Shown here one piece after another: positions 16,679 to 24,569 of a DNA stretch of 64,000 nucleotides. Each line of letters starts with the position of its first letter. The first letter of the stretch is position 1. The notes under the pieces are model-generated. The model saw only the letters and a list, made by a program, of their open reading frames with translations, was not told where the DNA came from and did not search any database. This DNA is from SZUA-38 sp965212525 (GTDB taxonomy: Bacteria > Pseudomonadota > Gammaproteobacteria > Xanthomonadales > SZUA-38): NCBI GenBank assembly GCA_965212525.1, contig CBDBVC010000030.1, forward strand, positions 1-64,000. The letters are read 5' to 3'. Made by a program: the position numbers and the translations under genes.

Positions 16679-17871
16679 ACACCCGACATCTGTTGCTGCT
16701 GATAACGGCAGTGGCATTATCACCGGCGCAGCTTCAGGCCGAACCATGGCAGTTCTCTGCCGATGCCGGCATTGAACTGCGCGCCTTTGCCGATGATGCT
16801 GCCCTGCCGGGTCAGGACGATGATGCCCAGATCTCCGGACTGCTCAACCTTGAATGGCGCTGGCGCAGTGATGACGGCAGCCAGCGCGCCAGTATCCAGC
16901 CGTTCCTGCGGCTCGACTCGGTCGACAGTGAGCGCACGCACGCCGACCTTCGAGAGGCATACTGGGCATTCGAGGGCGAAGACTGGGAGGTGCTGGCTGG
17001 TGTCAACAAGGTGTTCTGGGGTGTTACCGAATCCCGGCACCTGATCGACATCATCAACCAGACCGATCTGGTGGAAGATCCGGACCAGGAAGACAAGCTG
17101 GGACAGCCGATGGTCAATCTCTCGCTGCAGCGTGACTGGGGCAAGCTGGACTTCTACCTGCTGCCGTATTTTCGTGAACGCACGTTTGCCGGTACCGATG
17201 GTCGGCTGAGGGAGCCGCTGGTGGTCGATACCGACGCTGTCAGCTATGAGTCCTCCTCCGAACAGAATCACGTTGACCTGGCGGTACGCTATTCGCATTA
17301 CTTTGGCAGCGTCGACGTTGGCCTGTATCTGTTCGATGGCACCAGCCGCGAACCCCGCCTGTTGCCATCAAGTACGGGTGAGGGTCTGCAACCGTTCTAT
17401 GAGCAGATCACGCAGACGGGTCTTGACCTGCAATACACCGGCGATGCCTGGCTGTGGAAACTGGAAGCCATGCACAGGGACGGACTCGACGATTCATTTT
17501 TCGCTGCCATCGCCGGCTTCGAATACACGCGGTTTCAGGTGGCTGACAGCAATGCCGATCTCGGTTTCCTGGTGGAATACCTGTATGACGGTCGTGATAC
17601 CGAAGCCGCACCAACGGCCTTCGATGATGACATCTTCATCGGCAGCCGACTCACCCTCAATGACACCCAGGACAGCAATCTGCTGGCCGGCGTGGTGTAT
17701 GACCCGGACAGTTCGGAAACCTTCTTCAATGTGGAAGCCGAACGGCGTTTCGGCGACAACATCAAGGCCGAACTGCGGCTGCGAACCTTTACCGGCGCCG
17801 ACCCCGAAGAGGCACTGTTCTCCATCGAGCGGGACGATTACCTGCAATTGCGCATCACCCGCTATTTCTGA
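16675..17871 (+). CDS. Outer-membrane beta-barrel protein of the MMPL operon
   Basis: A 398-residue protein beginning with TTG in a TTGA overlap with the stop of the LolA-like gene; GAGGAG at 16663-16668 gives ideal spacing for that start. A signal peptide ends near LQAEP. The body is made of alternating amphipathic strands with aromatic girdle residues, and the chain ends in a strand finishing LRITRYF; a terminal phenylalanine is the usual signal for BAM-mediated insertion. No known enzyme motif is visible. Its operon position suggests it is the outer-membrane exit or receiver of the MMPL system. It overlaps the convergent GNAT gene by 17 bases. Confidence 0.8.
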   Translation: MNTRHLLLLITAVALSPAQLQAEPWQFSADAGIELRAFADDAALPGQDDDAQISGLLNLEWRWRSDDGSQRASIQPFLRLDSVDSERTHADLREAYWAFEGEDWEVLAGVNKVFWGVTESRHLIDIINQTDLVEDPDQEDKLGQPMVNLSLQRDWGKLDFYLLPYFRERTFAGTDGRLREPLVVDTDAVSYESSSEQNHVDLAVRYSHYFGSVDVGLYLFDGTSREPRLLPSSTGEGLQPFYEQITQTGLDLQYTGDAWLWKLEAMHRDGLDDSFFAAIAGFEYTRFQVADSNADLGFLVEYLYDGRDTEAAPTAFDDDIFIGSRLTLNDTQDSNLLAGVVYDPDSSETFFNVEAERRFGDNIKAELRLRTFTGADPEEALFSIERDDYLQLRITRYF

Positions 17872-18391
17872 TCCCGCTATATTTCATCGCCACATTGCAG
17901 CGATCATAGTGCGCCGCGTAGCGCTGCATGATGTCGGCATCATGCTCGAAGCCGGCCTTTTCATACAGGTGTATCGCCGGGGCACAGCGCCGGTTTGTCA
18001 GCAGGAACAGCTCATCGATGGGGAAATCACCAAGATCGTTGAGCATGTGATCTAGCAGCTGTTCACCCACCTTGAGGCCTCGGGCGTGTTCCAGCACGCC
18101 CATCTTGGTCAGCTCGTACACACCTTCCGATTCCCGGTGCAGCGCCACGGTACCGACGATGCCAAGTTCTGGGTGGGCTGCCAGCCAGATCATGCCGCCG
18201 TCGTTGATGATGACCCGTTCGGGGTGCTCCAGCATCTCGATATCCGATGCCTCCAGGACGAACATGGATTCGATCCACTGACGATTGATGCGGTCGAAAT
18301 CGCCGGCATGACGTGGATGCCAGCGGTGGCATGTGATTGAGCTTGTCACCGGCTCAGACACCGGTGTCAGCGGTTTCGGGTTGTGATGCAT
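17855..18391 (-). CDS. GNAT-family N-acetyltransferase
   Basis: A 178-residue acyl-CoA-dependent acetyltransferase. It shows the GNAT core: IIWLAAHPELGIVGTVAL, the beta4-alpha3 acetyl-CoA loop ELTKMGVLEHARGLKVGEQLL, and the C-terminal NRRCAPAIHLYEKAGF. The ATG at 18391 lies within the end of the marR gene (38-base overlap), so the pair is translationally linked. MarR and GNAT modules of this kind occur in many genomes as one fused protein; here they are separate overlapping genes. The acceptor molecule is unknown. Confidence 0.87.
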   Translation of the reverse strand: MHHNPKPLTPVSEPVTSSITCHRWHPRHAGDFDRINRQWIESMFVLEASDIEMLEHPERVIINDGGMIWLAAHPELGIVGTVALHRESEGVYELTKMGVLEHARGLKVGEQLLDHMLNDLGDFPIDELFLLTNRRCAPAIHLYEKAGFEHDADIMQRYAAHYDRCNVAMKYSGIRNSG

Positions 18392-18863
18392 GATGGTACT
18401 CCAGAGTGCGCTGCAGCAGGGATCTGTGTGACAGGGCCTGCTCAAGCCTGCGGATGGATTGATAGACGGCCTCGCCGGCCTCGTCACAGAGACTGATGGC
18501 CGCCTTCTCGACCGATTGCCACATCGGCTGCATGCGTTGCACCTGATCCCGCCCTGCCGCTGTCAGCGAGAGTTTCTTGCGGCGGCCGTCGTCCTGGCAG
18601 GCAGCCACCTGCACCAGCCCGGCTTTCTGCAGCTCACGCGAGAACTGGCTGATGGCCGGCTGAGTCACGCCCAGCTGGCGTGTGGCCTCACTGACTGACA
18701 CTTCATCCTGCTGACTGAGCAGTGCCAGCAATGGAAACCAGCGTGACTGAACATCGAAGCCCAGTGCCCGGTAAATCGATGAGGCATCCGACATCATGCG
18801 ATCACTGAGTCGCTTCAGTCGGCTGCCCAGGGCCAGCGGGCCCAGTTGATCAAGATAGTCCAT
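18354..18863 (-). CDS. MarR-family transcriptional regulator
   Basis: A 169-residue winged-helix regulator. SVSEATRQLGVTQPAISQFSRELQKAGLV is the recognition helix region (about residues 57-85) and DDGRRKKLSLTAAG the wing. It is first in a two-gene unit with the overlapping GNAT gene and divergent from the CoA hydrolase/transferase gene. Two palindromic stretches in the intergenic region are plausible binding sites. Confidence 0.9.
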   Translation of the reverse strand: MDYLDQLGPLALGSRLKRLSDRMMSDASSIYRALGFDVQSRWFPLLALLSQQDEVSVSEATRQLGVTQPAISQFSRELQKAGLVQVAACQDDGRRKKLSLTAAGRDQVQRMQPMWQSVEKAAISLCDEAGEAVYQSIRRLEQALSHRSLLQRTLEYHHASQPETADTGV

Positions 18864-18925
18864 ATGGCTGTCTCTGATGAATATACATAATAATTTATAT
18901 AATTACTTATATTAATGCAAGCCCT

Positions 18926-18945
18926 GATGGCATCATGATGCCATC
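18926..18945. promoter_or_regulatory. Perfect 20-base palindrome between marR and the CoA-transferase gene
   Basis: GATGGCATCATGATGCCATC is its own reverse complement. Next to it, 18885-18917 is almost pure A+T with TAATTTATATAATTA symmetry, the type of site MarR proteins often use. Either may be the MarR operator. Confidence 0.55.
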
Positions 18946-19023
18946 GGCAATGATCCGATTGAGGTTTGACAAGAATCAATACCCATTGCCGGTGATTCAC
19001 TGCTACACTGGAACCGGGCTGAC

Positions 19024-21237
19024 ATGGACAGCCCCAATCCGAGCACCAACACCGGGAAGCACATGCCAGCGATCAAGCCGCACAGCCTAGACGAATGTAT
19101 CGACCAGATCATTGAGCAGGCCGGTATGAACCTGATCGTGGGATCACCGCTTGGCATCGGTAAACCGAATGTGATTCTCAATGCCCTGTGGCAGCGGGCA
19201 CGGCAACACAAGGATATTCAGCTGGAACTGTTTACTGCCCTGTCGCTGGATGTCCCGACCGGCAGTTCCCTGCTGGAAAAACGCTTTCTCAAACCGTTCA
19301 CCGACCGGCATTTCGGTGATGATTATCCAACTCTGGATTACCTGCAGGATCTTCGCGACGGTAACATGCCCGACAACATGCGGGTTTCCGAGTTCTACAT
19401 GCAATCGGGCAAATCGCTGTCGTCTCCACTGGCCCAGCGCTGGTATACCAGCAGTAATTACACGCATGTGGCACGCGATCTGGCCGATCGGCAGGTCAAT
19501 GTGCTGACCATCATGGTGGGGTGCCGGGAGGATGAAAAGACCGGGCGTACATGCTACAGTCTGGGCTCCAATCCGGATATCACAGTCGACCTGGTCAACC
19601 GGATCAACCTGGACCCGGATCGAGATATCCTCGTCGTTGCACAGGTCAACCGACACATGCCGTTCATGACTGGTCTGGCCGAAGTGGACGAGGACTACTT
19701 TGATATCCTGCTGGATGATCCGGAATTCGAACACGATATCTTTGCCGCTCCCAGACAGCCCATCAACACCACCGATTACATGATCGGCCTCAATGCCAGC
19801 ACACTGGTGATTGATGGCGGCAGCCTGCAGATCGGCATCGGCTCACTCGGCGATGCCTTCGTCTACGCCACCGAAATGCGTCACAGGGATTGCGAACACT
19901 ACCGTCGAGTTCTGTCAGCCACCAGAATCTCGAGTAATTTTGTTGATCAGATCGAATCTGTGGCCGGGCCGGTCGATTCGCTGACCTCGTTCAGCGAGGG
20001 CCTGTATGCGGCATCGGAAATGTTCACCGAGGGATTCGTTCACCTGTACCAGTCCGGCATACTCAAGCGCAAGGTCTACCCCGACCTGACCATTCAGCAC
20101 CTGCTCAATGAAGGCGAGATCACGGCTCGGATCTCGATGGAGACCCTAGATGCACTGATGGCCGCCCGCGCAATCACCACACGCCTGGACGAGGTGGAGA
20201 TCGACTGGCTGGTCTACACCGGCGTATTTCGTGAGGGCACCTGCCTGAACAAGGACAGAATCGAGGCACCGGATGGCAAACTGATCACCAATGATCTGAC
20301 CAATCCGAAAGCCAGACAGCTGATCTACACACATTGCCTGGGCACCGTGCTCACAGGTGGTGCCGTGCTGCATGCTGCCTTCTTCCTCGGCTCCAAGGAT
20401 TTCTACAACTGCCTTCATCAGCTGGACGATCGCGAGCGCGAGCTGTTCCAGATGACCGGCGTCGGTCAGATCAATGAGCTGTATGGCGGCGAGGCACGCG
20501 ATCGGGCACAGCGCGTCAAGGCCCGGTTCATCAACACCACCATGAAAATGAGCCTGACCGGCGCGGCGACTTCCGACGGCCTGGAAAACCATCAGGTGGT
20601 CAGTGGTGTGGGGGGGCAGTACAACTTCGTGGCCATGGCACACGCACTCGAGGACAGCCGTTCCATTCTGATGCTGCGATCAACGCGTGAGACAGCAGCC
20701 GGCCCGATCAGCAATATCGTCTGGCAATACCCATACGAAACGATTCCACGGCACCTGAGAGATATCGTCATTACCGAATACGGTATCGCCGACCTGCGTG
20801 GCCAGTCTGACGAGGAGTGCATCAAGGCGATGCTGTGCATCACCGATTCGCGTTTTCAGCAGTCACTGCTGGCTCAGGCCCGCAAGTACGGCAAGATAGA
20901 CCCACGCTGGCAGATCCCGGAGCCCTACACCAGCAACCTGCCCGATACGCTGACTAATGCACTGGCGCCCTGGAAGCTGGAGGGCCTGTTCCCGGAATAT
21001 CCCTATGGCTGCGATTTCACCGACCTGGAATTGCGACTGATCCAGGCATTGCGCTGGCTCAAGCAACGGGCGCAGGGTCGATTCGGCAAGCTCGCGCTGT
21101 TACTGAAGTCGTTCGGGGCGAAAAAAACAGAGGCCGATGAAGCACCACTGGAACGCATGGGCCTGCTTGAACCCGCAACGCGGGAAGAACGTCTCAACCA
21201 GCGACTGCTATTGCTGGCCCTGAACGCCACCCGCTAG
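19024..21237 (+). CDS. Acetyl-CoA hydrolase / CoA-transferase family protein (long form)
   Basis: A 737-residue member of the acetyl-CoA hydrolase/transferase family. The N-terminal half has GSLQIGIGSLGDA, and SEMFTEGFVHLYQSGILKRK contains E332, aligning with the catalytic glutamate that forms the glutamyl-CoA intermediate. The C-terminal domain has VSGVGGQYNFVAMAHALED and IVITEYGIADLRGQSDEE. It is longer than typical 430-550-residue enzymes because of an N-terminal extension, extra sequence between the GIG loop and E332, and a Lys-rich tail of about 60 residues. The start is uncertain: ATG 19024 or 19063, the latter preceded by GGGAAG. Substrate (acetate, succinate, or other acyl-CoA) is not determined. 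Confidence 0.85.
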   Translation: MDSPNPSTNTGKHMPAIKPHSLDECIDQIIEQAGMNLIVGSPLGIGKPNVILNALWQRARQHKDIQLELFTALSLDVPTGSSLLEKRFLKPFTDRHFGDDYPTLDYLQDLRDGNMPDNMRVSEFYMQSGKSLSSPLAQRWYTSSNYTHVARDLADRQVNVLTIMVGCREDEKTGRTCYSLGSNPDITVDLVNRINLDPDRDILVVAQVNRHMPFMTGLAEVDEDYFDILLDDPEFEHDIFAAPRQPINTTDYMIGLNASTLVIDGGSLQIGIGSLGDAFVYATEMRHRDCEHYRRVLSATRISSNFVDQIESVAGPVDSLTSFSEGLYAASEMFTEGFVHLYQSGILKRKVYPDLTIQHLLNEGEITARISMETLDALMAARAITTRLDEVEIDWLVYTGVFREGTCLNKDRIEAPDGKLITNDLTNPKARQLIYTHCLGTVLTGGAVLHAAFFLGSKDFYNCLHQLDDRERELFQMTGVGQINELYGGEARDRAQRVKARFINTTMKMSLTGAATSDGLENHQVVSGVGGQYNFVAMAHALEDSRSILMLRSTRETAAGPISNIVWQYPYETIPRHLRDIVITEYGIADLRGQSDEECIKAMLCITDSRFQQSLLAQARKYGKIDPRWQIPEPYTSNLPDTLTNALAPWKLEGLFPEYPYGCDFTDLELRLIQALRWLKQRAQGRFGKLALLLKSFGAKKTEADEAPLERMGLLEPATREERLNQRLLLLALNATR

Positions 21238-21276
21238 ATTCAATCGTTGTCGGTACCAGCTGGCTGGTTCTGACAA

Positions 21277-22245
21277 TCAGGAACGAACAGGCTGGGCTGC
21301 ACTGCCCTGACGGCTCAACAGTCTGTCAATCAACTCATCCTTGTCTCGCCACAACTGGTTGACCCACTGCTGCAATGCCTCACGGTAGGAGGGATCATCA
21401 CGATCGCGGCCGAGCAGTGCGTCGGGAATCCTGATCTGGCGAATATCCACCAGTACACGACCCAGCTCACCCCTGAGCATTGACCACAGTGTAGGCCGGC
21501 CCTCAGGATAGACAATGGTGACGTCGAGCAGTGTCTGCATCTTGTCCCGCAGCGTGGTGAGTGCCACCGACAGCCCACCGAGCTTGGGTTTGAGCAGGTG
21601 CCGATAGGGCGATTGCTGCGCATCGTGCTTGTCATCGGTAAAGCGGGTGCCTTCAAGAAAGTTCATCACCGAGAGCGGTATGCTTGAGAGTCGTTCACAG
21701 ACCTTGCGCGTGGTTTCAAGGTCCTTCTTCTTCAGTGCCGGATTCCTTTCCAGCTGCGATTTCGTATAGCGGCGCATGAAGGGAAAATCAAGCGCCCACC
21801 AGGCCATGCCGAGAAAAGGCACCCAGATCAGTTCCTGTTTGATGAAAAACCGCATGAACGGAATGCGTCGATTGAAGGTGGACTGCAATACCAGGATATC
21901 CACCCAGCTCTGATGATTGCAGTTCACCAGATAGGACCCCTGCCGCTCCAGATCGGGCATTTCCTGCACATTCCAGTGCATTCCGCGATAGGACTTCAGC
22001 AGCAGATCATTGACGCTGATCCATCCGGAGGCGCACCACATCAGTGCGGTATGCAATCCCTTTCGCACAATCCTGATCGGCAGTATCAGCTTGAAGAAGG
22101 CCAGCAGGTAAATCGGTATTGACCAGAACACCGTGTTGATCACCACCAGCAGAAACACAGCGATGGCGCGGCATTGGGACAGAAAACGGCGAGTGAGCGA
22201 TTTTCGCTTGCGGGATGGATTGTCGGTGGAATCGGATACGTCCAT
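21277..22245 (-). CDS. PlsC-type lysophospholipid acyltransferase
   Basis: A 322-residue membrane-associated acyltransferase. The catalytic block NHQSWVD (NHx4D) and the substrate-binding block LEGTR are intact, with FMRRY and an ELIWVPFLGMAWWALDFPF stretch between, as in YihG/LCLAT1-like enzymes. An N-terminal hydrophobic segment at about residues 25-55 anchors it in the inner membrane after a basic start. It would transfer acyl chains to lysophospholipid or lysophosphatidate. It starts 180 bases from the divergent mipA gene. Confidence 0.88.
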   Translation of the reverse strand: MDVSDSTDNPSRKRKSLTRRFLSQCRAIAVFLLVVINTVFWSIPIYLLAFFKLILPIRIVRKGLHTALMWCASGWISVNDLLLKSYRGMHWNVQEMPDLERQGSYLVNCNHQSWVDILVLQSTFNRRIPFMRFFIKQELIWVPFLGMAWWALDFPFMRRYTKSQLERNPALKKKDLETTRKVCERLSSIPLSVMNFLEGTRFTDDKHDAQQSPYRHLLKPKLGGLSVALTTLRDKMQTLLDVTIVYPEGRPTLWSMLRGELGRVLVDIRQIRIPDALLGRDRDDPSYREALQQWVNQLWRDKDELIDRLLSRQGSAAQPVRS

Positions 22246-22329
22246 CTAGACCAGATGCGTCTGAGACAACTGCTTTTCAAGATGCATCACTGGTGACAAC
22301 CGAATCACCGAGTCATCCACAGCGTGGAG

Positions 22330-22349
22330 TTACAAACAGTTACATAATC
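22330..22349 (+). promoter_or_regulatory. OmpR/RstA-type direct repeat upstream of mipA
   Basis: Two TTACA elements ten bases apart (22330 and 22340) give TACAAACAGTTACA at 22331-22344, close to the published Escherichia coli RstA box TACATNTNGTTACA. The repeat ends where the -35 of the promoter with TATAAT at 22371-22376 would lie, the position of a class II activator site. Confidence 0.65.
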
Positions 22350-22370
22350 GCGTGTGCCCATGGCTGTCGA

Positions 22371-22376
22371 TATAAT
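22371..22376 (+). promoter_or_regulatory. -10 element of the mipA promoter
   Basis: Perfect TATAAT without a recognisable -35, consistent with dependence on the activator repeat just upstream. It gives a leader of roughly 40 bases before the ATG at 22425. Confidence 0.6.
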
Positions 22377-22424
22377 GCTCACATGAAGACGACACGACGA
22401 CGACACTTTCGCAGCGGGAATTCA

Positions 22425-23288
22425 ATGCGAAACATACAGCTGTTGCTGCTGGGGATGCTCTGCTGCAGCCAGTCAATCCTGGCATCCGATGAAGACATTC
22501 TGCTTATCGAGCGCCCCTGGGATTTCGGCATTGCACTGGGCTACGGCGAACTGAGTAACCCGTTTCTCGGTTCGGACGACGTGCCGACGCATCTGACTGT
22601 CGATTTTGCCTGGTATGGTGAGAAATTCTTCTTTGACAATGGCACCCTCGGCTATACCCTCATAGACACACCCAGATTCGGATTCCAGGTGATCAGCCAC
22701 TACAGCAGTGATCGCATCTACCACTCATTCTTCAATGACCTGGGTGTGCGACGTTTCGATGCCAATGGCAATTCCATTGTTGACCCCTCAACACTACCAC
22801 CGGTTGATGTCAGTCCAGCGCCACCGGTGGTTATTCCCGAACTGGAGCTGCCAGACCGGGACTTTGCACTGAATGTTGGACTGGAACTGCTGGCAGCTGG
22901 CCAGTTCGGTGAGTTGCAGGCCAGCCTGACCACGGATGCGACTTCGAAACATGAGGGCCATGAAGCCATCATCAGCTTTTCCCGACACTGGCAGTTGCAG
23001 CGACTGGGCATCACCACCTCCGTCGGTGCCACCTGGAAAAGCGAAGAGCTGGTTGGCTATTACTATGGTCTTGAACCCGATGAGAATCCGGGCCTGATCA
23101 TATCCTATGATGGCGAATCCACCACCAACACGGATTTCACGCTGGGTCTGAATTATCCGCTGAGAAAAAATACCAGCCTGATCGGACAGTTTTCCTATGT
23201 CAGGCTGGGCTCGGGAATCAGGAACAGCCCGTTGATTGAATCGGACCATACCCGCAGTGTCTTTCTGGGTGTGTTCTTTCATTTCTGA
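22425..23288 (+). CDS. MipA/OmpV-family outer-membrane protein
   Basis: A 287-residue protein whose signal peptide ends near QSILA before SDED. The MipA/OmpV pattern is present: WDFGIALGYGELSNPFLGSDD, a series of amphipathic strands, and a last strand ending FLGVFFHF with terminal phenylalanine. MipA was first described as a scaffold for murein synthesis complexes; many relatives are simply envelope-stress or copper/polymyxin-induced barrels. ATG 22425 is preferred because GGGA precedes it and it gives a clean signal peptide; 22383 is an alternative. It leads an operon with DUF3019 and a two-component pair. Confidence 0.87.
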   Translation: MRNIQLLLLGMLCCSQSILASDEDILLIERPWDFGIALGYGELSNPFLGSDDVPTHLTVDFAWYGEKFFFDNGTLGYTLIDTPRFGFQVISHYSSDRIYHSFFNDLGVRRFDANGNSIVDPSTLPPVDVSPAPPVVIPELELPDRDFALNVGLELLAAGQFGELQASLTTDATSKHEGHEAIISFSRHWQLQRLGITTSVGATWKSEELVGYYYGLEPDENPGLIISYDGESTTNTDFTLGLNYPLRKNTSLIGQFSYVRLGSGIRNSPLIESDHTRSVFLGVFFHF

Positions 23289-23302
23289 CAGGTGACGCCC
23301 GC

Positions 23303-23821
23303 ATGATCTCAACAGAGCGCAACGACAAGCCACAGTCTCTTCGATTTCGACATGTTCTCATCGTAATCACTGTCTGTGTCATGGCACCGATGAGCCATGC
23401 CCAGCAAACCCGACAGGCTGACGAATCGAGCACCGCATCATCCGCACAGCAGTCGTCGGTGAGCCTGAACATCAAGCCGTCCATTTGTGTGGCCCCTCGT
23501 GGTTCTCGACGCTGCAGCTCCGACTTCAATATAGACTGGCTCAGCAACCAGGCTGGACACTACTGCCTGACCTCAACCAACGAGTCCAGTGATTCGGATG
23601 ATCAGCATCAGGCGGTGCGTCATGTTGAATGCTGGCAGGGCCTCTCATCCGGTGAACACATCGAATACGTGGTGCTGGAAAGTGACCTGATCTATCACAT
23701 GAACGATCCGGACAATGTCAGCACACTTGCCAGGGCTAAAGTCAAACTGGCGATGCTCAAGCCCCATCGCAAATATCCTCGCCGGCGAAGTCGACTGCCC
23801 TGGAGTGTGATCAAGCCATGA
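23303..23821 (+). CDS. DUF3019 family exported protein
   Basis: A 172-residue protein with an uncleaved or cleaved N-terminal hydrophobic segment (about residues 17-33, ending MSHAQ). The mature part has four spaced cysteines in the DUF3019 arrangement: LNIKPSICVAPRGSRRCSSDFNIDW, YCLTS, and ECWQG, likely two periplasmic disulfides. Function unknown. In other Gammaproteobacteria such as Shewanella this family sits beside MipA and an RstA/RstB-like pair, as here. Its stop overlaps the start of the response regulator (ATGA). Confidence 0.8.
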   Translation: MISTERNDKPQSLRFRHVLIVITVCVMAPMSHAQQTRQADESSTASSAQQSSVSLNIKPSICVAPRGSRRCSSDFNIDWLSNQAGHYCLTSTNESSDSDDQHQAVRHVECWQGLSSGEHIEYVVLESDLIYHMNDPDNVSTLARAKVKLAMLKPHRKYPRRRSRLPWSVIKP

Positions 23822-24525
23822 GTGAACCCTTGAGCATTCTGCTGATTGAAGACGACCGCCGGCTGTCTGGCCTGATTGCAGCCTATCTGAGTCGATCCGG
23901 CCTGGTGATTCGAACCGCGACAGAGGGCCGCCCGGCTCTGGAGCAATGTCAGTTGAAACACCCGGACGCCGTCATACTCGATCTGATGCTGCCAGACATG
24001 AACGGCATCGATGTCTGCCGCGAACTGCGCCAGTTCTACTCCGGCCCGATTCTGATTCTGACTGCATCAGGCAATGATGTTGACCAGATCGTCGGCCTGG
24101 AAATCGGCGCCGACGATTACATCATCAAGCCGGTGGAACCTCGCGTGTTGCTGGCGCGAATCAACGCCGTCCTCCGTCGCACCAGCCCTGACGAGGGCCG
24201 CACCCGAACCAGAGTCATGCAGTTTGGCGGTTTGAGAATTGATGATGCCGCCAAGAGTGTCGAGCTGAACGAAGAACCGGTTCATCTGACCACGCACGAA
24301 TTCGAACTGCTCGGACTGCTGGCATCACAGGCAGGCAAGGTATTGACACGTGATTCCATCTATACTGCCCTCAGAGGCTTCGGCTATGATGGTTCTGACC
24401 GTGCGGTGGATGTGAAGATTTCAAGGCTACGAAAAAAACTTGGTGATGATGCCAATGAGCCCAGGCGCATCAAGACCATCTGGGGCAAGGGCTACCTGTT
24501 TGTACCCTCCGCCTGGTCGCCCTGA
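23818..24525 (+). CDS. OmpR/RstA-type response regulator
   Basis: A 235-residue DNA-binding response regulator. The receiver domain has acidic EDD at 11-13, the phospho-acceptor D55 in ILDLMLPD, and the conserved Lys in YIIKPVEP. The C-terminal winged helix has LTTHEFELLGLLASQAGKVLTRDSIY and DGSDRAVDVKISRLRKKLGDD. It overlaps the DUF3019 gene by four bases and is followed 44 bases later by its kinase. The TTACA repeats before mipA and before the SIMPL gene match the binding pattern of its RstA relatives, indicating autoregulation. Confidence 0.93.
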   Translation: MSEPLSILLIEDDRRLSGLIAAYLSRSGLVIRTATEGRPALEQCQLKHPDAVILDLMLPDMNGIDVCRELRQFYSGPILILTASGNDVDQIVGLEIGADDYIIKPVEPRVLLARINAVLRRTSPDEGRTRTRVMQFGGLRIDDAAKSVELNEEPVHLTTHEFELLGLLASQAGKVLTRDSIYTALRGFGYDGSDRAVDVKISRLRKKLGDDANEPRRIKTIWGKGYLFVPSAWSP

Positions 24526-24569
24526 CCGTTCACGCACAGACAAGACAGAGACAACAGTCATCACAACAG

